This document shows positions 7,820 through 15,255 of a stretch of 39,309 nucleotides of DNA, piece after piece. A program made the position numbers and the translations under genes. The notes under the pieces were generated by a model that worked only from the letters and a program-made list of their open reading frames with translations, did not search any database and was not told the DNA's origin. The first letter of the stretch is position 1, and each line of letters starts with the position of its first letter. The DNA is taken from the NCBI GenBank assembly GCA_009026175.1, contig WBTZ01000036.1:1-39309 (forward strand), read 5' to 3'. The DNA is from Zoogloea sp. (GTDB lineage Bacteria > Pseudomonadota > Gammaproteobacteria > Burkholderiales > Rhodocyclaceae).

Positions 7820-8435
7820 CTGGAAACCGTCAATACTACGCCGAATGGAAAAAACACCCCGCCTGCAACTCGACCGCGCCGCCTGGACCCAGGGCGCCCT
7901 CGACATCCTCGCCGAAGAAGGCGTCACCGGTGTGCGCGTCGAGGTCCTGGCCAAGCGGCTGCATGTCACCAAGGGCAGCTTCTACTGGCATTTCAAGGAC
8001 CGCCAGGACCTCCTCTCGGGCGTGCTGGAGACCTGGAAGGAAGGCCGTATCCGCGACATCGTGAAACAGACCAAGCGCGAACCCGGTGGCGAGGTTGCGC
8101 AGATCTTTCACGTGATCGACGTCTACAGCGCGAGCCGCAACCGCAAGGGCATCCTGATCGAGCTGGCCATGCGCGAGTGGGCACGCCGGGATACGGCGGC
8201 GGCAGCCATCGTCGAGGAGGTTGATGCCTGGCGCCTGCGTTGTGCCCGTGATCTCTTCCTGGCCTGCGGTGTGCCGATGCATGAAGCGTCCACTCGCAGC
8301 ATGCTGCTGTATGCCTACGTCTTCGGCGTCTCGATGATGAACTGCGAGAAATTCGACGGTGACGTGGCGCGCATGAAGGACGACATCCGTGCCCTCATTG
8401 CCCGCAGTCCGACCCCGGTGCCCTCCCCCTCCTGA
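7815..8435 (+). CDS. TetR/AcrR family transcriptional regulator
   Basis: A 206-residue one-domain-plus-ligand-domain repressor. The N-terminal helix-turn-helix is textbook: ALDILAEEGVTGVRVEVLAK followed by RLHVTKGSFYWHFKDRQDLL, with the S-F-Y-x-H-F recognition helix. The C-terminal ligand-binding half has no recognisable signature. Two ATGs are possible, at 7815 and 7845; neither has a clear Shine-Dalgarno, and homologues usually begin close to the second. It is divergent from etfB, so an acyl-CoA-type ligand is a reasonable guess but only that. Its 3' end overlaps the convergent tatD-like gene by 41 bases. Confidence 0.92.
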   Translation: MDWKPSILRRMEKTPRLQLDRAAWTQGALDILAEEGVTGVRVEVLAKRLHVTKGSFYWHFKDRQDLLSGVLETWKEGRIRDIVKQTKREPGGEVAQIFHVIDVYSASRNRKGILIELAMREWARRDTAAAAIVEEVDAWRLRCARDLFLACGVPMHEASTRSMLLYAYVFGVSMMNCEKFDGDVARMKDDIRALIARSPTPVPSPS

Positions 8436-9201
8436 GCCGTCCGAGGCCAGGAATCGCGGCGAGGGCATTGGCGCCGGTCGCCTCGATGACTTCGCCCACA
8501 TCCATCCCCCTCAGATCGGCCAGCACCCCGGCCATGCGCCTGATGTTGGCCGGATCGTTGCGCTGCCCTGCCCCCCAGGCCGGCGCAATGTCCGGCGCGT
8601 CGGTCTCCAGCACGATCACCGACAGGGGAAGTGTCGCAGCCAGCTCCCGGATGCGCCTTGAGCCGGAATAAGTCATCGCGCCGCCGAAGCCGAGCTTGAA
8701 GCCCAGCCCGATGAAGGCCTCGGCCTGCTGCCGGCTGCCGTTGAAGGCATGGGCAATCCCCCCCGGCGGTCGGTGCCTGCGCAGGGCCTTGAGCACCCGG
8801 TCCTGGGCCCGGCGGATGTGCAGGACCACCGGCAATCCGAAGGCCACCGCCAGCTTCAGCTGGACCTCGAGAAAACGCTCCTGGCGCGGCAGATCCCCAT
8901 CGACGACATAGCCATCGAGACCGATCTCGCCCACCGCCACGGCCGTCCGGTCCGCCAGACGGTCGCGCAGAACATCCACATCTTCGTCGCGGGCCTGCTT
9001 CACGTACAGGGGATGGATGCCGTAGGCGTGGGCGCAATCCGGGTTGGCGGCAGACAAGCGGGCCACCGCCGCGAAATTGTCCGCGGCCACGGCCGGCACC
9101 AGGAAACCCGCCACACCCTGGCCCCGGGCGGCCTCGATCACCGCCTCGCGATCGGCGTCGAACTCGGCGGCGTCCAGGTGGCAGTGGGTGTCGATCAGCA
9201 A
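8395..9201 (-). CDS. TatD family metal-dependent hydrolase/DNase
   Basis: A 268-residue TIM-barrel hydrolase of the TatD/YcfH/YjjV group, cytosolic metal-dependent nucleases linked to DNA repair and turnover. The metal ligands are visible in order: DTHCHLD near the N-terminus, AVGEIGLDG, VVLHIRRA, IAHAFNG and VLETDAPDI. The start is TTG: an in-frame TGA (the stop of the upstream crotonase gene) lies four codons upstream and no ATG or GTG precedes the conserved DTHCH motif. Only 9 bases separate it from the crotonase gene, so they form one transcription unit. The tail past the barrel (RRGRAPGSDCGQ) runs 41 bases into the convergent TetR gene. Confidence 0.93.
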   Translation of the reverse strand: MLIDTHCHLDAAEFDADREAVIEAARGQGVAGFLVPAVAADNFAAVARLSAANPDCAHAYGIHPLYVKQARDEDVDVLRDRLADRTAVAVGEIGLDGYVVDGDLPRQERFLEVQLKLAVAFGLPVVLHIRRAQDRVLKALRRHRPPGGIAHAFNGSRQQAEAFIGLGFKLGFGGAMTYSGSRRIRELAATLPLSVIVLETDAPDIAPAWGAGQRNDPANIRRMAGVLADLRGMDVGEVIEATGANALAAIPGLGRLRRGRAPGSDCGQ

Positions 9202-9210
9202 GTCAGCGGC

Positions 9211-10011
9211 TCACTTGCCCGTCCACACCGGTTTGCGCTTGGCCATGAAGGCGTCGATGCCCTCTGCCGCATCCTCGCACATCATGTTGCAGGCCATCAC
9301 CTCGGCCGCGTGCTGATAGGCCGCGTCCAGCCCCATCTCGAGCTGGCTGTAGAACATCTGCTTGCCCATGGCGATGGCCGCCGGCGACTTGGCGCAGATC
9401 GACGCGGTGAGGCGTGCCACCTCCTCGTCCAGGCTTTCAAGGGGCACCACCCGGTTGACCAGCCCACGCCGCCTGGCCTCCGCCGCGTCGATGAAGTCGC
9501 CGGTCACCAGCATCTCGAAGGCCTCCTTGCGCCCCATGTTGCGGGACAGGCCCACGCTCGGCGTGGCACAGAACAGGCCGACGTTGATGCCCGACACGGC
9601 AAAGCGCGCCACATCCGAGGCCACCGCCAGATCGCACATGGAGACCAGCTGGCAGCCGGCCGCGGTGGCGATACCATGGATGCGGGCAATCACCGGCTGC
9701 GGCATGGCGACAATCTGCATCATCACCTTGCCGCACAGGCGGAACAGGGCTTGCTGGAAGGACTTGGTGTAGTTGCCGCGCATCTCCTTCAGGTCATGAC
9801 CGGCGCAGAAGGCCTTGCCAGCCCCGGCCAGCACCACCACGCGCACCGACTTGTCCGCGGCAATGGCCACCAGCTCGGCCAGCAAGGCCTCGAGCATGGC
9901 CTGGGACAGGGCATTGAACTGCCCCGGACGATTGAGGGTCAGGTTGCAGACGCCATCGACGTCGCTACGCAGCAACATCGGTTCCTGTTGAGTCTCGGGT
10001 ACAGCGCTCAT
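9211..10011 (-). CDS. Enoyl-CoA hydratase/isomerase-like protein lacking both catalytic Glu
   Basis: A 266-residue crotonase-fold protein. The CoA-site and oxyanion-hole segments are intact: GAGKAFCAGHDLKEM and HGIATAAGCQLVSMCDLAVA. The two glutamates that activate water in enoyl-CoA hydratase (Glu144 and Glu164 in the rat enzyme) align by eye to Gln in AAGCQLV and Gly in FAVSGINVG. A normal hydratase mechanism is therefore unlikely. The overall pattern, including RGNYTKSFQQALF and the VGLFCATPSVGLSR stretch, resembles the ECHDC3-like subfamily, whose reaction is uncertain. It follows the MCE lipid-transport cassette by 56 bases and precedes the TatD-like gene by 9. Confidence 0.9.
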   Translation of the reverse strand: MSAVPETQQEPMLLRSDVDGVCNLTLNRPGQFNALSQAMLEALLAELVAIAADKSVRVVVLAGAGKAFCAGHDLKEMRGNYTKSFQQALFRLCGKVMMQIVAMPQPVIARIHGIATAAGCQLVSMCDLAVASDVARFAVSGINVGLFCATPSVGLSRNMGRKEAFEMLVTGDFIDAAEARRRGLVNRVVPLESLDEEVARLTASICAKSPAAIAMGKQMFYSQLEMGLDAAYQHAAEVMACNMMCEDAAEGIDAFMAKRKPVWTGK

Positions 10012-10067
10012 GCTTCTCTCCTCCTTGATTGAATGCCGGCACGTGCCTGCCGGTCATGGCTTGAAAC

Positions 10068-10685
10068 TCAGTCCGCGCAGGGCGCTACAGGCTTGGGGAG
10101 CGCCCCCTGTCCTGCGGCACCCTGATTCAGTCCGCTCAGCCAGCCCGCCAGCTCGCGGCCGAGATCGCGGGTGGCGGCCTGCAGCGCCGCGACGCCCCCC
10201 GCCGCATCCGCCGCCGGAGCCGGCCGGCTGATCGAGAAGGCCCGGCTGGCGACGACCCGCTCACCACGCGATGGCAGCAGGCTGGCGCGGGCTTCGACGA
10301 CGCCACGGCTGTCTCCCCCCGCCTCGAAAAGCTGTGCGAATTCATCCAGCTCGATGCGCAGGCGGCATCCCCCCTGGCCCGGCCCAAGGGCACGCCGCAA
10401 GGCCAGCTCGACCAGTTGCGCAGGCGGTGCCGCCCAGCGGCTCTCCGCATACACCTGACGGCGCGTCGGCTGAGCCTGCAGCAGGCGGTAGCCCATGGCA
10501 GAGCTCGCCAGCCAGGGCGCCGGCTGCACCTCGATGCTGCGCAGCGCCGGGATGCCTGCCGGTGCCGCAACGGCATCGAGGACACCAAAATCATGCACCG
10601 CCTGAGCCGCCGGGCGGGACGGCACGGCACATGCGCTCAGGAGCAGAGCCAGGGATGCGGCGGCGACGGGATGGACAAGGCGCAT
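10068..10685 (-). CDS. ABC-type transport auxiliary lipoprotein (PqiC/ABC_trans_aux type)
   Basis: A 205-residue predicted lipoprotein with a signal peptide ending in lipobox LLSAC and a domain of the ABC-type transport auxiliary family (PqiC-like). Landmarks are the IPALRSIEVQPAPWLASSAM strand, MGYRLLQAQPTRRQVY and ESRWAAPPAQLVELALRRAL. PqiC-type proteins are outer-membrane-facing partners of MCE proteins in inter-membrane lipid transport. It follows the MlaD-like gene by 23 bases and is the last member of the four-gene MCE cassette. The role is inferred from family and neighbours. Confidence 0.85.
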   Translation of the reverse strand: MRLVHPVAAASLALLLSACAVPSRPAAQAVHDFGVLDAVAAPAGIPALRSIEVQPAPWLASSAMGYRLLQAQPTRRQVYAESRWAAPPAQLVELALRRALGPGQGGCRLRIELDEFAQLFEAGGDSRGVVEARASLLPSRGERVVASRAFSISRPAPAADAAGGVAALQAATRDLGRELAGWLSGLNQGAAGQGALPKPVAPCAD

Positions 10686-10708
10686 GAGGGCAAGGTTCTC
10701 CGGACAGG

Positions 10709-11644
10709 CTAGCGGACAGGGGGCCTGAAACCCGTCTCGCCGGGCCCGGGTTGCGGGGTCTCGCGGCCGAGGATCAGCATCTGGGGTGAGCGCTCGACCT
10801 CATCGAGCAGCCCCGACAGCTGCCGGGAGGTCGTGGTCAGCTCCTGAACCAGGCCGTTGATGCGCGGCAGCGTGGAGCCCGACAGCCCCTCGCCGACGCT
10901 GCTGGTCAATGCCTCCAGGCGTGCACCGGCGCTTTCCAGGCGCACCAGCAACTTGCGCCCCTCGACCGCCATGGGCGCCGCCTCCACGCTGGCGCGCTCC
11001 AGGTTGTTCAGGGTCCGGCCGATGCGCTCGAGGTTGTCCTTGTCCAGGAAGCGGCGCAGATCGGCCACCAGCCGTGGCGTCTCCTGCAAGGTCTGGTCGA
11101 GGCCGCGGCTGGACGATTCCAGGCGGGCCAGGGTGTTCTCGATGCGGGCCAGGTTGTCAGGCCGGGTCAGGGTGGCCAGACGCTCCGACATGTCGCGCAG
11201 CTGGCGCAGGGTCTGCAGCGCGCCGGTGGTCAGTTCTTCGATGACGCTGGGGGCCAGCGGAATCCGGGGCGCCTCGCCGACGATGGGCTCCGAGCCGTCG
11301 CCCGGATCATCCAGCGCGATGAACGCCAGCCCGGTCACCCCCTGGGTGGCGAGGCGTGCCCGGGTAGCGCGGGTGATCGGCAGATCGGTACGGATGCGCA
11401 GGATGACCAGCAGCTTGCGGTGATCATCAGGATCGAGATCGATCCGCGCCACCCGTCCGGCCACGATGCCCCGGTAGCGGACGGTCGCCTGGGGATTGAG
11501 CCCGTTGACGCTGCCCGATGTCACCAGGACCAGCTCCCGGGTCGCCTCCCGCTTGTCGGAGAACCACCACAGGGCCAGCACCACCGCCCCGCTGAGCAGG
11601 ATGGCGAACAGGCCGGTGGCGATGGCATGGGCCCGGTTCTCCAT
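10709..11644 (-). CDS. MlaD/MCE domain protein
   Basis: A 311-residue inner-membrane-anchored MCE protein. It has one N-terminal transmembrane helix (ATGLFAILLSGAVVLALWWF), then the MCE domain with SGSVNGLNPQATVRYRGIVA and the conserved TQGVTGLAFIALDD strand, then a long helical C-terminal region (about residues 140-290, coiled-coil-like, rich in Leu/Arg). MCE proteins form hexameric rings or tubes that carry lipids through the periplasm. The C-terminal helices suggest a longer channel than E. coli MlaD (183 residues). The start overlaps the ATPase stop as TGATG. The three neighbours give a complete transporter. Confidence 0.93.
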   Translation of the reverse strand: MENRAHAIATGLFAILLSGAVVLALWWFSDKREATRELVLVTSGSVNGLNPQATVRYRGIVAGRVARIDLDPDDHRKLLVILRIRTDLPITRATRARLATQGVTGLAFIALDDPGDGSEPIVGEAPRIPLAPSVIEELTTGALQTLRQLRDMSERLATLTRPDNLARIENTLARLESSSRGLDQTLQETPRLVADLRRFLDKDNLERIGRTLNNLERASVEAAPMAVEGRKLLVRLESAGARLEALTSSVGEGLSGSTLPRINGLVQELTTTSRQLSGLLDEVERSPQMLILGRETPQPGPGETGFRPPVR

Positions 11645-12444
11645 CAGCGGGACTCCCCGGCCCTGGCCAGCGCGGCGCGGCTGCGCTCGCTGTGGAAGAA
11701 ACGCTGAATGAAGGGGTCCTGCACGGTCATGATCTCTTCCAGGGGGCCAGCGGCGAGTATACGTCCTTCCGAGAGCACGGCCACGCGCGTGGCCAGGGCC
11801 GCCAGGGTGTCGAGGTCGTGGGTCACCAGTACCACGGTGAGCCCCAGGCTGCGGTGCAGGGAGCGGATCAGGTCCACAAAGCCCGCGCTGCGGTCCGGAT
11901 CGAGCCCCGCAGTCGGTTCGTCGAGGAGCAGCAGCTCGGGCTCGAGGGCCAGGGCCCGCGCCAGGGCGACACGCTTGACCATGCCGCCGGACAGCTCGGC
12001 CGGCATCCGTGCGGCCACTTCGGGCTCCAGCTCCACCATGGCCATCTTGAGCAGCACCAGATCCCGGATCAGCGCCTCGTCGGTCAGGCCGAACTCCCGC
12101 AGGGGAAAGGCGATATTGGCAAACACGGTCAATGCGGAAAACAGGGCACCGTGCTGGAACAGCATCCCGAAGCGCCGCCGGCGCGCCAGCCGGGAATGCC
12201 GGTCCCCCGCCTTCAGGACCTCGCCGAACAGGCGCACCTCGCCTTCCGCCGGCTGGAGCAGGCCGACCATCTGGCGCAGCAGGGTCGTCTTGCCGCTCCC
12301 CGAGCCGCCCACCAGCGCAAGCACCTCCCCTGTCGATACCGCCAGATCGAGATTCTTGTGGATCCAGGTCTTGCCGAAGCAGGTGGACACGCCCTTGAGC
12401 TCCACCGGCAGGATTGACGGAGGCTGCATCGCCGACGCGCTCAC
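11644..12444 (-). CDS. MlaF-like ABC transporter ATP-binding protein
   Basis: Cytosolic ATPase of the MCE lipid transporter. The full motif set is present: Walker A GGSGSGKTT, Q-loop area MLFQHGALF, signature LSGGMVKRVALARA, Walker B ELLLLDEPTAGLDP and switch His in VTHDLD. The LSGGM signature is typical of the MlaF/Mkl group. The GTG start at 12444 overlaps the permease stop as GTGA. An in-frame ATG at 12429 (261 residues) is the alternative; neither has a clear Shine-Dalgarno, so translational coupling is likely. A much longer open frame continues upstream but is only the shadow of the permease gene. Confidence 0.93.
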   Translation of the reverse strand: MSASAMQPPSILPVELKGVSTCFGKTWIHKNLDLAVSTGEVLALVGGSGSGKTTLLRQMVGLLQPAEGEVRLFGEVLKAGDRHSRLARRRRFGMLFQHGALFSALTVFANIAFPLREFGLTDEALIRDLVLLKMAMVELEPEVAARMPAELSGGMVKRVALARALALEPELLLLDEPTAGLDPDRSAGFVDLIRSLHRSLGLTVVLVTHDLDTLAALATRVAVLSEGRILAAGPLEEIMTVQDPFIQRFFHSERSRAALARAGESR

Positions 12445-13571
12445 CGGAAGGGCAGCCCGATGGAGCGGGTCGCCACCGCGAACACCGCGTCCACGATGAT
12501 CACGACCGTGATGGAGGCCACCACCGAGGTGGTGGTGTTGGCCGACAGGCTCTCGGTGTTCGGACGCACCCGCAGGCCGAAGTAGCAGGCCACCAGGGCG
12601 ATCAGCAGGCCGAAGACCGCCCCCTTCACCAGGCCGATCACCAGGTTGGCGACCGGCACCGCCCGCGGCAGCGCATTGAGAAAATAGTCGAAACTCAGGT
12701 CCAGCTGCAGGTTGGCCGACACCATGCCGCCGAAGATCGCCACCGCCGAGCCCCATAGGGTGAGCAGGGGCATGGCCAGGGTCAGGGCCACCACCTTGGG
12801 CACGACGAGGCGGACGTAGCGCGAGATCCCCATCACGGTGAGCGCATCGATCTCCTCCGTCACCCGCATCACGCCGAGCTGGGCCGTCATCGCCGAGCCC
12901 GACCGGCCGGCCACCAGGACGGACACCAGGACCGGCCCCAGCTCCCGGATGATGCCCAGGCCGAGGATGTTGACGATAAAGGAGTCCGCCCCGAAAGCGC
13001 GTAACTGCAGAGCAGACAGGTAGGACATGACGACCCCGATCAGGAAACCGACCAGTGCAGTCACGGGCATCGCCCGCACCCCCACCTTGTAGAAGTTGGC
13101 CGAGATCTCGAACACGGGCCAGCGCTTGTGGTCGCCAACCAGCCCCCACAGGTCGATCAGGATCTGGCCGATCAGCGCCACGAAGCCGACCACGTGATGC
13201 CCGATCTCGATGACGATGCGCCCGACCTGGGCCGTGCCGTCCAGGAACCGGTAGGGCGGCTCCGTCGGGCAGGTCAGCACCGGAATCGCCTCCACCCGCT
13301 GGAACACGGGCTCCAGTGCCGGCGGCACCTCCAGGCGCTCTGGCCGGCGACGTCCCCACGCCCGCCACAGCAGCAAGGCTCCGTAGCTGTCGAGCCGCGA
13401 CACGCTGGCCAGGCTCCAGGCCGCCTGCATCGGTACGCTCTCCAGTTCGCCGCGCAACTGCCGCGGATCGGCCGTCAGGGCGGCGAGGGTCCAGTCCCCT
13501 GACAGACTTACCCGGCTGCCACTCGCATCGGTCTCCAGCCGCAAGGCCGGCGCAGGGCTGACCGGGGACAT
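12441..13571 (-). CDS. MlaE-like ABC permease with N-terminal STAS-like domain
   Basis: Inner-membrane permease of the MCE transporter, 376 residues. The first ~110 residues form a STAS-like domain (RVSLSGDWTLAAL, SVSRLDSYGALLLWRA), as in the two-domain Mkl/TGD1-like permeases. The separate MlaB subunit of E. coli is thus replaced by a fused domain. The MlaE domain follows: VGFLIGVVMSYLSALQLRAF, GIIRELGPVLVSVLVAGRSG, MRVTEEIDALTVMGI, and C-terminal helices. The ATG at 13571 is preferred because it follows the ppx stop by 10 bases. A GTG at 13616 would overlap ppx by 35 bases and has no better ribosome-binding site. Confidence 0.92.
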   Translation of the reverse strand: MSPVSPAPALRLETDASGSRVSLSGDWTLAALTADPRQLRGELESVPMQAAWSLASVSRLDSYGALLLWRAWGRRRPERLEVPPALEPVFQRVEAIPVLTCPTEPPYRFLDGTAQVGRIVIEIGHHVVGFVALIGQILIDLWGLVGDHKRWPVFEISANFYKVGVRAMPVTALVGFLIGVVMSYLSALQLRAFGADSFIVNILGLGIIRELGPVLVSVLVAGRSGSAMTAQLGVMRVTEEIDALTVMGISRYVRLVVPKVVALTLAMPLLTLWGSAVAIFGGMVSANLQLDLSFDYFLNALPRAVPVANLVIGLVKGAVFGLLIALVACYFGLRVRPNTESLSANTTTSVVASITVVIIVDAVFAVATRSIGLPFR

Positions 13572-13581
13572 GGGGGCCGGG

Positions 13582-15096
13582 TCAGGCAGTGCCTGCAGGA
13601 TTGCGGGCCGAGGCACGCTCGACCCGGAGTTTCAGGGGCATCCCGATGGACTGCCACTGGCGCTCCTCCTCGTCCAGCGCCGCCGCAGTGAGCGGCAGGT
13701 CGCGCAACCACTCGGCCTCGGCCGCCAGCACGTAGCCGCGCCCTTCGTGCTTCAGGCGCAAGGGGGGCACGCCGCGGCCATCCCGCGCCCGGTGCACCAC
13801 GGCGGCGAGGCGCAGGCACAGGATCAGACGCCACTCGGGGCTGTCCGGATCGAGCGCCCCCACCCGCGACAGCTTGCCCCGGTGCGCCAGCACCATGCGC
13901 GCCAGACGCCCCTGGTCCATGCGCGAGAACCCCGGCATGTCGGCATTGCCGAGAATGTAGGCGCTGTGCTTGTGATAGCTGGAATGCGCCACCGAGACTC
14001 CGATCTCGTGGAGCTTGGCCGCCCACTCGAGAAAGCGGGCGTCCACGTTGTCCTCGCCAGTCGAGGCCGGATCGAGCTGAGACAGGAAGGCGCGGGCCGT
14101 CTCGGTGACCTGCCGGGCATGGGCCATGTCCACATCGTAGCGGCTCATGAAGGCCGTCACCGTCGCATCGCGCAGGTCGTGGTGGTGGTAGCGGCCCAGC
14201 AGGTCGTAGAGCACGCCCAGGCGCAGGGCGCCTTCCGAGAAGGTCATGCGCTCCAGGCCGAACTCCTCGAAGACCGCCCACATGATGGCGAAGCCCCCCG
14301 GCAGCACCGGCAGGCGGTCGGGGCGCAGGCCCTCCAGCTGCATGGCGTTAACGTTACCGGCCTTGAGCATCAGGGCACGCAGCTTTTCCAGGCCGCTGCG
14401 GGTGATGCCGCCATCGGACAGGCCGTTGAGTTCGAGGATGTCCACCAGCGCCTTGGCCGAACCGCTGGAGCCCACCGCCTCCTGCCAGCCGATCTCCCGG
14501 TAGGCGTGGGAGATCGTCTGGATCTCCTTCTGCGCGGCCAGCTCGGCATCGCGCAGGCCGCGCTTGTCCACCTTGCCGTCCGGAAAATGGCGCAGAGAGA
14601 AACTGACGCAGCCCATGTAGAGGGACTCCAGCGCAATCGGCTGGAAGCTCTTGCCGATCACGAACTCGGTGGAGCCACCGCCGATGTCCACGACCAGTTG
14701 TTGCCGATGGGGATTGGGCAGGGTGTGGGCCACCCCCACGTAGATCAGGCGGGCCTCTTCGCGGCCGGCAATGACTTCGATGGGGAAGCCCAGGGCCGCC
14801 TCCGCCTGCACCAGGAAGTGCGGCGCGTTCTTGGCCACGCGCAAGGTATTGGTGGCCACCGCCCGCACGGCCTCCGGGGGATAGTCGCGCAGGCGCTCAT
14901 TGAAACAGCGCAGGGCACTGATGCCCCGGAACTGGGCAGCCGCATCAAGCATGCGGTCGGACGACAGGCCGGCAGCCAGTCGAACAGACTCCTTGATACC
15001 ATCGAGGGGATAGATCTGATCGTTGACGATCCGCCCCACCTGCAGGCGAAAACTGTTGGACCCCAGGTCGATGGCGGCGATCAATTCGCGATTCAT
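13582..15096 (-). CDS. ppx: Exopolyphosphatase, Ppx/GppA family
   Basis: Removes terminal phosphates from long-chain polyphosphate (or pppGpp in GppA-type members). At 504 residues it has the two actin-like ASKHA phosphate-binding motifs, AIDLGSNSFRLQVG at the N-terminus and LVVDIGGGSTEFVIG near residue 145, and the C-terminal HD-type helical domain (AAKLHEIGVSVAHSSYHKHS). That domain distinguishes Ppx from short family members. It is divergent from ppk, 159 bases away, the normal pairing for polyphosphate turnover. It is also first in a minus-strand run that continues into the MCE lipid-transport genes. Confidence 0.94.
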   Translation of the reverse strand: MNRELIAAIDLGSNSFRLQVGRIVNDQIYPLDGIKESVRLAAGLSSDRMLDAAAQFRGISALRCFNERLRDYPPEAVRAVATNTLRVAKNAPHFLVQAEAALGFPIEVIAGREEARLIYVGVAHTLPNPHRQQLVVDIGGGSTEFVIGKSFQPIALESLYMGCVSFSLRHFPDGKVDKRGLRDAELAAQKEIQTISHAYREIGWQEAVGSSGSAKALVDILELNGLSDGGITRSGLEKLRALMLKAGNVNAMQLEGLRPDRLPVLPGGFAIMWAVFEEFGLERMTFSEGALRLGVLYDLLGRYHHHDLRDATVTAFMSRYDVDMAHARQVTETARAFLSQLDPASTGEDNVDARFLEWAAKLHEIGVSVAHSSYHKHSAYILGNADMPGFSRMDQGRLARMVLAHRGKLSRVGALDPDSPEWRLILCLRLAAVVHRARDGRGVPPLRLKHEGRGYVLAAEAEWLRDLPLTAAALDEEERQWQSIGMPLKLRVERASARNPAGTA

Positions 15097-15190
15097 GAAT
15101 GACGATTAGTGCGCGCCGGACGGCGCAGAGGCTCGGAATTCTAGCACCGCGGGGCAAGCCCGCCGCCCGGTAATACGCGAAGCCGCCCGT

Positions 15191-15219
15191 TCGTCATCTC
15201 CCTGAAACACAATCGTCAC
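15191..15219 (+). promoter_or_regulatory. PHO-box-like array upstream of ppk
   Basis: Three 7-base units at exact 11-base spacing, tcgtcat (15191), ctgaaac (15202) and tcgtcac (15213), resemble the PhoB half-site CTGTCAT, with 5, 4 and 4 of 7 matches. The spacing equals that of true PHO boxes, and the array lies 36 bases before the ppk start. The individual matches are weak. Confidence 0.4.
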
Positions 15220-15255
15220 ATACTCTGGCCCAATCGGACGAACACGAGGAAGAGC

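Noticed and set aside
7597-7857. 86-codon minus-strand frame over the etfB-TetR intergenic region
   Set aside because: It overlaps both gene starts and the etfB ribosome-binding site, has no ribosome-binding site of its own, and resembles no family.
11644-13368. 574-codon frame that would fuse a novel domain to the MlaF-like ATPase
   Set aside because: The N-terminal ~310 codons are an out-of-frame reading of the permease; the ATPase has its own start at the permease stop.
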